This document shows positions 33,500 to 44,834 of a stretch of DNA of 64,000 nucleotides, piece after piece. This DNA comes from Streptomyces paradoxus (GTDB lineage: Bacteria; Actinomycetota; Actinomycetes; Streptomycetales; Streptomycetaceae): positions 434,001 to 498,000 of the forward strand of contig NZ_JACHGV010000005.1 of NCBI RefSeq assembly GCF_014202475.1. The letters run 5' to 3'. The position numbers and the translations under genes are program-made. A model generated the notes under the pieces. It saw only the letters and a list, made by a program, of their open reading frames with translations, was not told where the DNA came from and did not search any database. The stretch's first letter is position 1. Each line of letters begins with the position of its first letter.

Positions 33500-33560
33500 G
33501 TGGGGTGTCACGGTGGGTGTGCGTCCCGAACGGCCACCACCAGGACATCTGGAGGACTCC

Positions 33561-34379
33561 ATGCCCGCAGCCGCCCCCACCTGGGACCCCGCCCAGTACC
33601 TCCGCCACGCCGGGCATCGCGCCCGCCCCTTCGCCGACCTCCTCGCCCGCGTTCCCGAGCTGCCCGGCGGCGCACCCCGCATCGCGGACCTCGGCTGCGG
33701 CCCCGGCAACGTCACCACGCTGCTCGCCGATCGCTGGCCCACCGCCCGGATCACCGGCTACGACAACTCGCCCGAAATGCTCGACCAGGCCCACGTCGAT
33801 CACCAGGGCCCCACCGAGGGCGGCGGGCGTCTCGACTTCGCCCTCGCCGACGTGCGCACCTGGGCGCCGGACGAGCCGTACGACCTGATCGTCAGCAACG
33901 CCACCCTGCAGTGGGTGCCGGGGCACGTCGAGCGGTTCGCCGACTGGGTGGCCGGGCTGAAGCCGTCCGGCACCCTCGCCTTCCAGGTGCCCGGGAACTT
34001 CGACGCCCCCAGCCACCGGCTGATGCGCGAACTCGCCGGTTCGCCGCGCTGGCGTGACCGGCTCGCCGGCGTTCTGCGCCACTCGGACGCCGTCCTCACA
34101 CCAGAGGCCTACCTGGAGCGGCTGACGTCCCTCGGCTGCGCGGCCGACGTGTGGGAGACGACCTACATCCACCTGCTCCAAGGCGAGGACCCGGTGCTCG
34201 ACTGGGTGAAGGGGACCGGCCTGCGGCCCGTGCTGACCGCCCTCGCCGACGAGCCCGAGGCGCGGGAGGACTTCGTCGCCGAGTACCGGGCGGCCCTGCG
34301 CGAGTCGTACCCGGCCGGCCCGCACGGCACACCGTTCCCGTTCCGCCGGGTGTTCGCCGTCGCCCGGAAGCCGGGCTGA
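33561..34379 (+). CDS. tam: Trans-aconitate 2-methyltransferase
   Basis: A 272-residue class I SAM-dependent methyltransferase. The N-terminal W-D-P-A-Q-Y-L-R-H segment and I-A-D-L-G-C-G-P-G-N-V-T (SAM motif I) are typical of Tam, as are I-V-S-N-A-T-L-Q-W-V-P and F-Q-V-P-G-N-F-D-A-P-S-H. It methylates trans-aconitate, an inhibitor of aconitase formed spontaneously from cis-aconitate. ATG 33561 has GGAGGA 4 nt upstream; an in-frame ATG 63 nt earlier falls in the promoter region. It is divergent from tamR. Confidence 0.92.
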   Translation: MPAAAPTWDPAQYLRHAGHRARPFADLLARVPELPGGAPRIADLGCGPGNVTTLLADRWPTARITGYDNSPEMLDQAHVDHQGPTEGGGRLDFALADVRTWAPDEPYDLIVSNATLQWVPGHVERFADWVAGLKPSGTLAFQVPGNFDAPSHRLMRELAGSPRWRDRLAGVLRHSDAVLTPEAYLERLTSLGCAADVWETTYIHLLQGEDPVLDWVKGTGLRPVLTALADEPEAREDFVAEYRAALRESYPAGPHGTPFPFRRVFAVARKPG

Positions 34380-34431
34380 CGGCCACCGCCCCCGCTCACG
34401 CCGGCGGGGGCTGTGCGGCAACGCAGGGGGT

Positions 34432-35109
34432 TCAGGCCTTGCGGCGCCCTATGAGGTGCGGCTTGGCCTCTATCCCGTCCAGGCCGTGCCACGCCAGGTT
34501 GACCAGGTGCGCGGCCACCTCGGCCTTCTTCGGCCTGCGCACGTCCAGCCACCACTGGCCGGTCAGGGCGACCATGCCGACCAGGGCCTGCGCGTACAGC
34601 GGCGCCAGTTTGGGGTCGAAGCCGCGGCTCTTGAACTCGCGGCCCAGGATGTCCTCCACCTGCGTGGCGATGTCCGAGATCAGCGAGGCGAAGGAACCCG
34701 TCGACTGGGGGATGGGGGAGTCACGGACCAGGATGCGGAAACCGTCCGTGTACTCCTCGATGTAGTCCAGCAGGGCGAACGCCGCCTGTTCGCAGAGTTC
34801 GCGGGGGTGACCGGCCGTGAGCGAGCTGGTCACCATGTCCAGCAGACGCCGCATCTCACGGTCCACCACGACCGCGTACAGCCCTTCCTTGCCGCCGAAG
34901 TGCTCATACACCACCGGCTTCGAGACCCCGGCCTTCGCCGCGATCTCCTCCACCGACGTGCCCTCGAACCCCTTCGCCGCGAAGAGCGTGCGACCGATCT
35001 CCAGCAGCTGCTGACGGCGCTCGGCACCGGTCATCCGGGTGCGACGCGCTCGCCGCGGCTTGTCATTGCTGGGGGTGCTGCTCGAGTCGGTCGCCACAGC
35101 GACCATCAT
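34432..35109 (-). CDS. TetR-family regulator coupled to a fatty-acid desaturase
   Basis: A 225-residue TetR regulator. The HTH reads F-A-A-K-G-F-E-G-T-S-V-E-E-I-A-A-K-A-G-V-S-K-P-V-V-Y-E-H-F, near residues 43-70. The basic N-terminal tail is Ser/Arg-rich. Its ATG overlaps the desaturase stop by 4 bp (ATGA), so both are made from one message. The natural target is the pair of palindromic sites upstream of the desaturase, which would make the operon self-regulated by acyl ligands. An adjacent second ATG codon at 35106 is also possible. Confidence 0.92.
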   Translation of the reverse strand: MMVAVATDSSSTPSNDKPRRARRTRMTGAERRQQLLEIGRTLFAAKGFEGTSVEEIAAKAGVSKPVVYEHFGGKEGLYAVVVDREMRRLLDMVTSSLTAGHPRELCEQAAFALLDYIEEYTDGFRILVRDSPIPQSTGSFASLISDIATQVEDILGREFKSRGFDPKLAPLYAQALVGMVALTGQWWLDVRRPKKAEVAAHLVNLAWHGLDGIEAKPHLIGRRKA

Positions 35110-36119
35110 GCCGCCTCGACGGGCTCCTTCCCGCGCGGGGAGCCGCCTTCCCCGGTGTTACGGCGCGAATCGATACGTGAGCGTGACGGCCAGCGCACGT
35201 CGTACGCCCAGCCCGCCATCTCGAACCAGCGGATCAGCCGGGCGGACGAATCCAGCTGCCCGCGCATCACACCGTGCCGCGCGGACGTCGGGTCGGCGTG
35301 GTGCAGGTTGTGCCAGGACTCACCGCAGGACAGGACCGCCAGCCACCACACGTTGCCCGAACGGTCACGCGACTTGAAGGGCCGCTTGCCCACCGCGTGG
35401 CAGATCGAGTTGATCGACCAGGTCACATGGTGCAGCAGGGCCACTCGCACGAGCGAACCCCAGAAGAAGCCGGTGAACGCGCCCCACCAGGACATCGTGA
35501 CCAGACCGCCGATCAGCGGCGGCAGCGCCAGCGACACCACCGTCCACAGCACGAACTGGCGGGAGATGTTCCGGAGCGTCTTGTCCTTGATCAGGTCCGG
35601 GGCGTACTTCTCCTGCGACGTCTGCTCCTCATCGAACATCCATCCGATGTGCGCCCACCACAGGCCCTTCATCAGCGCCGGGAGGGTCTCACCGAACCGC
35701 CACGGCGAATGCGGGTCACCCTCCGCGTCGGAGAACTTGTGGTGCTTGCGGTGATCGGCCACCCAGCGCACCAGCGGACCCTCGACCGCCATCGAACCCG
35801 CGATCGCCAGAGCGATCTTCAGCGGCCGCTTGGCCTTGAAGGAACCGTGCGTGAAATGGCGGTGGAAACCGATCGTGATGCCGTGGCACCCCAGGTAGTA
35901 GAAGAAGACCAGCAGACCGAGGTCCAGCCAGCTCACCCCCCAGCCCCACGCCAGCGGAACCGCCGCCAGCAGCGCGAGGAACGGGACGGTGATGAAGAGG
36001 AGCAGGGCGACCTGCTCGATGGACCGCTTCTGCTCGCCGCCCAGCGTGGCGGAGTCGGCGTCGGAGGCCTGACCGGGCGCCTTGGGGGCGGTGTCGATCA
36101 CGTCGGAACTACTGGTCAT
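35106..36119 (-). CDS. Acyl-CoA/fatty-acid delta-9 desaturase
   Basis: A 337-residue membrane di-iron desaturase. The three His boxes are complete: H-R-H-F-T-H at residues 86-91, H-R-K-H-H at 123-127 and H-N-L-H-H at 270-274. Four membrane helices lie around them. It introduces a cis double bond into acyl chains and so adjusts membrane fluidity. ATG 36119 has AGGGGA 5 nt upstream; ATG 36125 lies inside that site. It is followed by a coupled TetR gene and preceded by two adjacent palindromic operators. Confidence 0.92.
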   Translation of the reverse strand: MTSSSDVIDTAPKAPGQASDADSATLGGEQKRSIEQVALLLFITVPFLALLAAVPLAWGWGVSWLDLGLLVFFYYLGCHGITIGFHRHFTHGSFKAKRPLKIALAIAGSMAVEGPLVRWVADHRKHHKFSDAEGDPHSPWRFGETLPALMKGLWWAHIGWMFDEEQTSQEKYAPDLIKDKTLRNISRQFVLWTVVSLALPPLIGGLVTMSWWGAFTGFFWGSLVRVALLHHVTWSINSICHAVGKRPFKSRDRSGNVWWLAVLSCGESWHNLHHADPTSARHGVMRGQLDSSARLIRWFEMAGWAYDVRWPSRSRIDSRRNTGEGGSPRGKEPVEAA

Positions 36120-36185
36120 ACGCATCCCCTGGGGGGTATGTGGACGGAGAAGGGGTAGCCGCAGCACGGGAACCGTGACCTGCTC

Positions 36186-36215
36186 CCTACGGGTCCGTAA
36201 CCTACGGCATCGTAA
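36186..36215. promoter_or_regulatory. Two adjacent 15-bp operators upstream of the desaturase operon
   Basis: CCTACGGGTCCGTAA (36186-36200) is followed directly by CCTACGGCATCGTAA (36201-36215). Each unit contains the palindrome TACG-N4-CGTA. The sites lie 67-96 bp before the desaturase start, at a promoter position. Twin sites one and a half helical turns apart suit a TetR-type repressor, most likely the one encoded in the operon. Confidence 0.65.
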
Positions 36216-36413
36216 GTATGGCAGCGCGTCGCCCGGCGGCAAGAGCCCGCGAGCCTGCGCGTCCCCGCCGACACCTATCCTGGTGTCGGTCGGACAGCGC
36301 GGTCCGCTCTGATTTCCTCCCGGATGTCCGGACCGTATGCGGCGCCCCGCCGCGCGAGACGCCGTCCGGGTTCCCCTCCCAGACGAGCTTCAACACTGCA
36401 AGGAGCCGCACCT

Positions 36414-39146
<2,733 letters not shown>

Positions 39147-39162
39147 ACCGCCCCCGCACACG

Positions 39163-39200
39163 ACTGTGCCCCCGAGCCCGTACAGGCTCGGGGGCACAGT
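39163..39200. terminator. Perfect 16-bp stem bidirectional terminator
   Basis: ACTGTGCCCCCGAGCC (39163-39178) and its exact reverse complement (39185-39200) flank the loop CGTACA, between the convergent ppc and sortase-substrate genes. Confidence 0.88.
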
Positions 39201-39210
39201 GCCATCCGGA

Positions 39211-39903
39211 TCAGCCGCGGCCGGCCTTGCGGCGCCGCAGCATCAGGAACCCACCACACGCCACCAGCGCCGCCGCCACACCGGACAGCACACCCACCGG
39301 CGCCCCATTGCCCGTCTCGGCGAGATCACCCTCGCCACCACCCTGCGGCGACGGCGACGAGGACGCCGGCACACCGGCACCGTCCGACGCGCTCGGCGAC
39401 GCCGACGCACCCGGCTCACCCGACGGCTCACCGGACGCCTCCGACGAAGGCGACGCGGACGCCGAACCCGACGGCGTCGAACCACCCGGTTCCTGCTCGT
39501 CCTCACAGTCCGACCAGAACACCTTGTGCTTGGCAGCGCCCTTCTCACCCTCGAAGTTCCAGAACAGCTTGTAGTGCCCGTCGGGCAGCGACAGGTCCTC
39601 GCTGCGGCCGTGACCCTGGGCGTCCAGCGTCAGCGCACCCGACTTCACGGTCTCCCCCTTGTTCTCACTCGGAGGGATCGCGTCGATGTGCCAGTCGACC
39701 TCCTGACCACCGTCGAAACCGAAGGCGTCCAGGTAGAAGGCGCACACGTGCGGCTCGTTACGGCGCAACTCCTCGCCCGTCGAGGCGTCATGGATCTTCA
39801 CCGTGCCGTTGTCACCGGGAGGGGTCGCCTGGGCGGCCGGAGCAAGCAGCAGGACCGAGGAAGCGGCGGCGCACACAGCGCCGAAACGCGAGAAGGTTCG
39901 CAT
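39211..39903 (-). CDS. Cell-wall-anchored protein with LAETG sortase signal
   Basis: A 230-residue surface protein. The signal peptide ends near A-Q-A (residues 24-26). A domain of about 120 residues with one Cys in V-C-A-F-Y-L-D-A-F-G-F and another in F-W-S-D-C-E-D may form one disulfide. A Ser/Pro/Gly/Glu stalk follows. The C-terminus has L194-A-E-T-G198, a hydrophobic helix and R-R-R-K, a complete sortase signal of the LAxTG type used by class E sortases in Streptomyces. The domain itself is not recognised. ATG 39903 gives a proper signal peptide though no ribosome-binding site is clear; ATG 39918 is the alternative. Confidence 0.87.
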   Translation of the reverse strand: MRTFSRFGAVCAAASSVLLLAPAAQATPPGDNGTVKIHDASTGEELRRNEPHVCAFYLDAFGFDGGQEVDWHIDAIPPSENKGETVKSGALTLDAQGHGRSEDLSLPDGHYKLFWNFEGEKGAAKHKVFWSDCEDEQEPGGSTPSGSASASPSSEASGEPSGEPGASASPSASDGAGVPASSSPSPQGGGEGDLAETGNGAPVGVLSGVAAALVACGGFLMLRRRKAGRG

Positions 39904-40039
39904 GGAGAGGCAGTCCATCTTCGAGAAGTGACCGGGAAGATGTGGAGGGGGCGGCTCAGCTTCCAGCCTCGCCCGGCAGCACGTCAATCACGAACACACA
40001 ACGCTCGCCCCTCCACGAAGAGGAGAACGACCGAACCCC

Positions 40040-40543
40040 TCAGACGGCAACGAACACCACCGTCAGCAGAGCCACACCAGACCCCGCCAGCACCCACGCC
40101 AACCGCGTCCGCGCCAGACCACCCGCCACCACGACCGACCCCAGCAACAGCGCACCGCCCAGCGGAACCCACGCGTACAACACCCCCGCCGGACCCGACC
40201 GCACCGCGTCGTCACTGCCCGGCTTCAGCACCACCGTGTAGGTCCGGCCCTTCTCCACCGCGACCGACTTCTCCAGCACCACCCGCGACCGCGGCTGCGA
40301 CCCCTCCGACAACGGCGAGAACCGGCCCGAGCACGTCTCCGGCCCGCACCGCACCACCTCGACCGTGCCCCGCTCCCGGCCCTTCGTCAGCATCACGTGC
40401 TGCGCCGTACCCCACGACGCCCACACACCCGCGATCAGGATCAGCAACGCGACCGTACCCATCGCCGCGAACCGCCCGAACCGCAACACGACGGCCGAGG
40501 CCGGGGACGAAGGAGTGGCGTGGGCAGGCATGGCCGGGATCAT
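40040..40543 (-). CDS. Two-helix membrane protein of unknown function
   Basis: A 167-residue protein with a hydrophobic segment near residues 25-45 (M-G-T-V-A-L-L-I-L-I-A-G-V-W). An extracytoplasmic loop of about 70 residues contains C-G-P-E-T-C, and two C-terminal hydrophobic segments follow. The CxxxxC pair may form a disulfide. It lies 136 bp upstream of the sortase-substrate gene on the same strand. No family is recognised. ATG 40543 and ATG 40531 are both possible, neither with a good ribosome-binding site. Confidence 0.75.
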   Translation of the reverse strand: MIPAMPAHATPSSPASAVVLRFGRFAAMGTVALLILIAGVWASWGTAQHVMLTKGRERGTVEVVRCGPETCSGRFSPLSEGSQPRSRVVLEKSVAVEKGRTYTVVLKPGSDDAVRSGPAGVLYAWVPLGGALLLGSVVVAGGLARTRLAWVLAGSGVALLTVVFVAV

Positions 40544-40585
40544 TGGCCATGCCTGAACGGCCCGTCAACCTCGCCGGGCGACAAG

Positions 40586-41182
40586 TCAGGAGTTGTACGT
40601 GCTTTGCGCCCGCTCCAGCCCCTCGATCACCAACGCCTCCACCGCGTCCGCCGCCCGGTCCACGAAGTAGTCCAGCTCCTTGCGCTCCGCCGACGAGAAA
40701 TCCTTCAGCACGAAATCCGCCACCGGCATCCGCCCCGGCGGCCGCCCGATCCCGAACCGCACCCGGTGATAGTCCGACCCGAACGCCTTCGTCATCGACT
40801 TCAGCCCGTTGTGCCCGTTGTCGCCACCACCGAGCTTCAGCCGCAGCACCCCGTAATCGATGTCCAACTCATCATGCACCGCCACCACATGAGCCACCGG
40901 CACCTTGTAGAAGTCCCGCAGCGCGTTCACCGGCCCACCCGACAGATTCATGAACGACATCGGCTTCGCCAGCACCACCCGCCGGTTCAACGGCCCCGGC
41001 GGCCCGATCCGGCCCTCCACGACCTGAGCCTGCGCCCGCCCGGCCCGCTTGAACCTCCCCCCGACCCGGTCCGCCAGCAGATCGGCCACCATGAAACCCA
41101 CGTTGTGCCGGTTCCCCGCGTACTCCGGCCCCGGATTGCCCAGCCCCACGATCAGCCAGGGAGCGGCGGCATCGGTCGTCAC
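40586..41182 (-). CDS. pth: Peptidyl-tRNA hydrolase
   Basis: A 198-residue Pth that frees tRNA from stalled peptidyl-tRNA. The N-terminal strand [12 protein letters not shown], the R-H-N-V-G-F motif with the catalytic His, [10 protein letters not shown] and V-H-D-E-L-D (catalytic Asp) are all intact, as is [13 protein letters not shown] 41182 is chosen because GAAGGAG lies 8 nt before it; ATG 41188 is only 2 nt from that site, though it may be what automatic annotation picks. It follows rplY on the same strand, the usual actinobacterial order. Confidence 0.94.
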   Translation of the reverse strand: MTTDAAAPWLIVGLGNPGPEYAGNRHNVGFMVADLLADRVGGRFKRAGRAQAQVVEGRIGPPGPLNRRVVLAKPMSFMNLSGGPVNALRDFYKVPVAHVVAVHDELDIDYGVLRLKLGGGDNGHNGLKSMTKAFGSDYHRVRFGIGRPPGRMPVADFVLKDFSSAERKELDYFVDRAADAVEALVIEGLERAQSTYNS

Positions 41183-41257
41183 GTCCATGTCTCCTTCATA
41201 CGCGTCGGCCGCTGCCCCGCACGGGAACAGCGGCCGACGAAACGACGACGCAGAGGA

Positions 41258-41854
41258 TCAGGCCTCGGCGGCCTCTTCGCCCTCGGCCTCTTCGCCCTCC
41301 GGGGCCTCCTCGGCCTGCGCGGCCAGGACCTGCAGGACGACGGTGTCCTCCTCGACGGCCAGCGTCGTGCCCTTCGGCAGCGGGATGTCCTTGGCGAGGA
41401 TCGAGTCACCGGCCGTCAGACCCTCGACGGAGACGGTCACCGACTCCGGGATGTGGGTGGCCTCGGCCTGAACCGGCAGCGCGTTCAGCACGTGCTCCAG
41501 CAGGTTGCCGCCCGGGGCCAGCTCACCCTCGGTCTGGACGTAGATCTCGACGTTGACCTGCTCGCCGCGCTTCACCAGCAGCAGGTCCACGTGCTCCAGG
41601 AAGCCCTTCAGCGGGTCACGCTGCACCGACTTCGGAATCGCCAGCTCGTTCGTCTTGCCGTCGATGTCCAGCGCGATCAGCACGTTCGGCGTACGCAGCG
41701 CCATCAGCAGGTCGTGACCCGGCAGGGTCAGGTGCAGCGGGTCCGAACCGTGCCCGTACAGGACACCCGGAACCTTGTCTTCACGACGGATACGGCGCGC
41801 GGCACCCTTGCCGAACTCGGTGCGCGTCGCGGCGGAGATCTTCACCTCGGACAT
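41258..41854 (-). CDS. rplY: 50S ribosomal protein L25/general stress protein Ctc
   Basis: A 198-residue two-domain L25 (Ctc/TL5 type) that binds 5S rRNA. The N-terminal L25 domain covers about residues 1-95, with G-K-G-A-A-R-R-I-R-R and V-P-G-V-L-Y-G. The C-terminal beta domain is at about 100-175, and the Glu-rich acidic tail (E-E-A-P-E-G-E-E-A-E-G-E-E) is typical of actinobacteria. ATG 41854 has GAGGAG 5 nt upstream. It lies between prs and pth. Confidence 0.95.
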   Translation of the reverse strand: MSEVKISAATRTEFGKGAARRIRREDKVPGVLYGHGSDPLHLTLPGHDLLMALRTPNVLIALDIDGKTNELAIPKSVQRDPLKGFLEHVDLLLVKRGEQVNVEIYVQTEGELAPGGNLLEHVLNALPVQAEATHIPESVTVSVEGLTAGDSILAKDIPLPKGTTLAVEEDTVVLQVLAAQAEEAPEGEEAEGEEAAEA

Positions 41855-41954
41855 AGTCACTCCTCGAAATCAGAACGGACGTGGTCACCCGGCCACGAAC
41901 GGCCTGCTACGAAGAGCGCGTCGATAACGGACAGCCACATCCCCAAAACGGGAA

Positions 41955-42004
41955 CGGCCTCCCTCGCCGAGCAACTTCAGCAGTCTACTCGGAAGGGGAG
42001 GCCG
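41955..42004 (-). terminator. Two-tier hairpin between prs and rplY
   Basis: Outer arms CGGCCTCCC (41955-41963) and GGGAGGCCG (41996-42004) pair perfectly. Inner arms CCGAG (41967-41971) and CTCGG (41988-41992) add a second stem. It lies 37 bp after the prs stop and 100 bp before rplY, and may terminate prs or attenuate read-through. Confidence 0.65.
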
Positions 42005-42041
42005 CACCCAAAAGGATCTACGCAAGCACCACCAGAGGTGC

Positions 42042-43022
42042 CTACTGCTCGTCGAACAGGCTCGTCACCGAACCGTCCTCGAACACCTCACGCACCGCGC
42101 TCGCGATCGTCGGCGCGATCGACAGCACCGAGATCTTGTCCAGGTCCCCGCTCAGCTCCGACGGCGTCGGCAGCGTGTTCGTGAACACGAACTCACTCAC
42201 CCGCGAGTTCTTCAGACGGTCGCTCGCCGGGCCCGACAGCACACCGTGCGTCGCCGTCACGATCACATCCTCCGCACCGTGCGCGAACAACGCGTCCGCA
42301 GCGGCACAGATCGTCCCACCCGTGTCGATCATGTCGTCCACCAGGACACACACGCGACCCTTCACCTCACCCACGACCTCGTGGACGGTGACCTGGTTCG
42401 CGACGTCCTTGTCACGCCGCTTGTGCACGATCGCCAGCGGCGCACCCAGCCGGTCGCACCAGCGGTCCGCGACCCGCACCCGGCCCGCGTCCGGCGACAC
42501 GACCGTCAGCTTCTCCCGGTCCACCTTCCGGCCCACGTAGTCCGCCAGCAGCGGCAACGCGAACAGGTGATCCACCGGACCGTCGAAGAAGCCCTGGATC
42601 TGGTCCGTGTGCAGATCCACGGTCAGGATCCGGTCCGCACCCGCGGTCTTCATCATGTCCGCGATCAGACGCGCCGAAATCGGTTCACGCCCACGGTGCT
42701 TCTTGTCCTGCCGCGCGTAACCGTAGAACGGCACGATGACCGTGATGGAGCGGGCCGACGCACGCTTCAACGCGTCGATCATGATCAACTGCTCCATGAT
42801 CCACTTGTTGATCGGAGCCGTGTGGCTCTGGATCAGGAAACAGTCGGCACCACGCGCCGACTCCTGATAACGCACATAAATCTCACCGTTGGCGAAGTCG
42901 AAGGCCTTCGTCGGGACGACCCCGACACCCAGCTGTTGGGCGACCTCCTCCGCAAGCTCGGGGTGGGCGCGGCCGGAGAAGAACATCAACTTCTTCTCGC
43001 CGGTCGTCTTGATCCCGGTCAC
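42042..43022 (-). CDS. prs: Ribose-phosphate pyrophosphokinase
   Basis: A 326-residue PRPP synthetase that makes phosphoribosyl pyrophosphate for nucleotide, histidine and tryptophan synthesis. It has F-D-F-A-N-G-E-I-Y-V-R, P-F-Y-G-Y-A-R-Q-D-K-K, the metal-binding D-L-H-T-D-Q-I-Q-G-F-F and the PRPP loop V-L-V-D-D-M-I-D-T-G-G-T. GTG 43022 has GAGGAG upstream. It follows glmU by 136 bp on the same strand, the standard actinobacterial glmU-prs-rplY-pth order. Confidence 0.96.
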   Translation of the reverse strand: MTGIKTTGEKKLMFFSGRAHPELAEEVAQQLGVGVVPTKAFDFANGEIYVRYQESARGADCFLIQSHTAPINKWIMEQLIMIDALKRASARSITVIVPFYGYARQDKKHRGREPISARLIADMMKTAGADRILTVDLHTDQIQGFFDGPVDHLFALPLLADYVGRKVDREKLTVVSPDAGRVRVADRWCDRLGAPLAIVHKRRDKDVANQVTVHEVVGEVKGRVCVLVDDMIDTGGTICAAADALFAHGAEDVIVTATHGVLSGPASDRLKNSRVSEFVFTNTLPTPSELSGDLDKISVLSIAPTIASAVREVFEDGSVTSLFDEQ

Positions 43023-43158
43023 AGCACTGTCTCCTCAGAGGTGTCGCAGCTGGGTGGCGAGAGACCTCGCAGCCGGCTTGCCGGAGGCCGTCTCAGCTGG
43101 TGGGGGTGCGGGTTGTGCACTTATCACCGTACGCCGTGTTTGGGGCATCGGTTTCCGG

Positions 43159-44607
43159 TCAGCCCTCGCCGGCCGACTCCCGGGAAGCCGCCTCCGCCGC
43201 CTTCGCAGCCGCGCTCCCCGGACGCTTGCGAGCCACCCAACCCTCGATATTCCGCTGCTGACCACGGGCCACGGCCAGCGAACCGGGCGGCACATCCTTC
43301 GTGATCACCGACCCGGCAGCGGTGTACGCACCGTCCCCCACCGTGACAGGCGCCACAAACATGTTGTCCGAACCCGTCCGGCAGTGCGAACCGATCGTCG
43401 TGTGGTGCTTCTCCTGCCCGTCGTAGTTCACGAACACGCTCGCGGCACCGATGTTGGACTGCTCCCCGATCGTCGCGTCACCCACGTACGACAGGTGAGG
43501 CACCTTCGTCCCGTCCCCGATCGACGCGTTCTTCGTCTCGACGTACGTACCGATCTTGCCCTTCGCGCCGAGCCGCGTCCCCGGACGCAGATACGCGAAC
43601 GGCCCCACCGTCGCCTCCGGGCCGACCTCGGCCCCCATGGCCACGGTGTTGTCGACCCGCGCACCCGCACCCACCCGCGTGTCGGTCAGGCGGCAGTTTG
43701 GCCCGACCTCCGCGCCCTCCGCCAGGTGCGTCGCGCCCTGCAGCTGGGTGCCCGGGTGAACGACGGCGTCCTGCTCGAACGTGACGGTGACGTCGACGAA
43801 GGTCGTCGCGGGATCGATGACCGTCACACCGGCGAGCATCGCCTCGGTCAGCAGCCGGTCGTTCAGAATCCGCCGGGCCTCGGAGAGCTGCACACGATTG
43901 TTGATCCCGGCGATCTCACGGTGGTCGCCGGCCACGGACGCCCCGACCCGGTGCCCGGCCTCGCGCAGGATCCCGAGCACGTCGGTCAGGTACTCCTCGC
44001 CCTGGCTGTTGTCCGTCCGCACCTTCTTCAGCGCGTCGGCGAGCAGCTGGCCGTCGAAGGCGAACACACCCGAATTGATCTCACGGATCGACCGCTGGAC
44101 GTCGGTGGCGTCCTTGTGCTCCACGATGGCGGTGACGGCACCCGTGGCGTCGTCACGGACGATCCGCCCGTACCCCGTCGCGTCCGGCACCTCGGCGGTC
44201 AGCACGGTGACCGCGTTGCCGTCGGCGGAGTGGGTGTCGGCGAGGGCCCGCAGGGTGGCACCGGTCAGCAGCGGAGTGTCCCCGCACACGACCACGACGG
44301 TCCCGTCGACGGACCCGCCCAGCTCCTCCAGGCCCATCCGCACGGCGTGCCCGGTGCCGTTCTGCTCGGCCTGTACGGCGGTACGGACGTCGGGGGCGAT
44401 CTCACCGAGGTGCGCGGTGACCTTCTCACGGGCGTGGCCGACCACGACGACCAGGTGCTCGGGCTGCAGCTCGCCTGCGGCGGCCAGCACATGCCCCACG
44501 AGACTGCGGCCGCAGAGCTCGTGCAGGACCTTGGGTGTGGCCGACTTCATACGGGTGCCCTCACCCGCTGCGAGAACGACGACGGCTGCCGGGCGGTTGG
44601 CGCTCAC
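43159..44607 (-). CDS. glmU: Bifunctional GlcN-1-P acetyltransferase/GlcNAc-1-P uridylyltransferase
   Basis: A 482-residue GlmU, which makes UDP-N-acetylglucosamine for peptidoglycan. The N-terminal uridylyltransferase has [11 protein letters not shown]-x-x-P-K-V-L-H at about residues 12-28. The C-terminal half is a left-handed beta-helix with hexapeptide repeats and the acetyltransferase segment around [10 protein letters not shown] and F-V-N-Y-D-G. GTG 44607 has GAAGGGC 6 nt upstream; the longer frame runs into the tRNA and is rejected. The tRNA-Gln gene lies 134 bp upstream. Confidence 0.96.
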   Translation of the reverse strand: MSANRPAAVVVLAAGEGTRMKSATPKVLHELCGRSLVGHVLAAAGELQPEHLVVVVGHAREKVTAHLGEIAPDVRTAVQAEQNGTGHAVRMGLEELGGSVDGTVVVVCGDTPLLTGATLRALADTHSADGNAVTVLTAEVPDATGYGRIVRDDATGAVTAIVEHKDATDVQRSIREINSGVFAFDGQLLADALKKVRTDNSQGEEYLTDVLGILREAGHRVGASVAGDHREIAGINNRVQLSEARRILNDRLLTEAMLAGVTVIDPATTFVDVTVTFEQDAVVHPGTQLQGATHLAEGAEVGPNCRLTDTRVGAGARVDNTVAMGAEVGPEATVGPFAYLRPGTRLGAKGKIGTYVETKNASIGDGTKVPHLSYVGDATIGEQSNIGAASVFVNYDGQEKHHTTIGSHCRTGSDNMFVAPVTVGDGAYTAAGSVITKDVPPGSLAVARGQQRNIEGWVARKRPGSAAAKAAEAASRESAGEG

Positions 44608-44741
44608 GGGATGCCCTTCGGCTGTGGATGGGGTGGGGTGACATCCGCAGGATACCGGGGGGTTTTTGTGGGGGCATGGGTGCGGGTCCTGACCGATGGA
44701 TTGTGGGTCAGGACCCGAACTGAGGTCGTGCTTTCTGTGGG

Positions 44742-44812
44742 CTCCCGGAGAAGGATTCGAACCCTCATTCAACGGACCAAAACCGTTTGTCCTACCCTTA
44801 GACGATCCGGGA
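44742..44812 (-). tRNA. tRNA-Gln (anticodon UUG)
   Basis: On the minus strand the acceptor arm TCCCGGA pairs with TCCGGGA, followed by discriminator G. The anticodon loop TTTTGGT places TTG at positions 34-36, and the T-loop GGTTCGAATCC is standard. CCA is not encoded. It lies between glmU and the helix-turn-helix gene at 44835, all on the same strand. Confidence 0.95.
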
Positions 44813-44834
44813 TGAAGTGCGCGCTATGTCCGAT

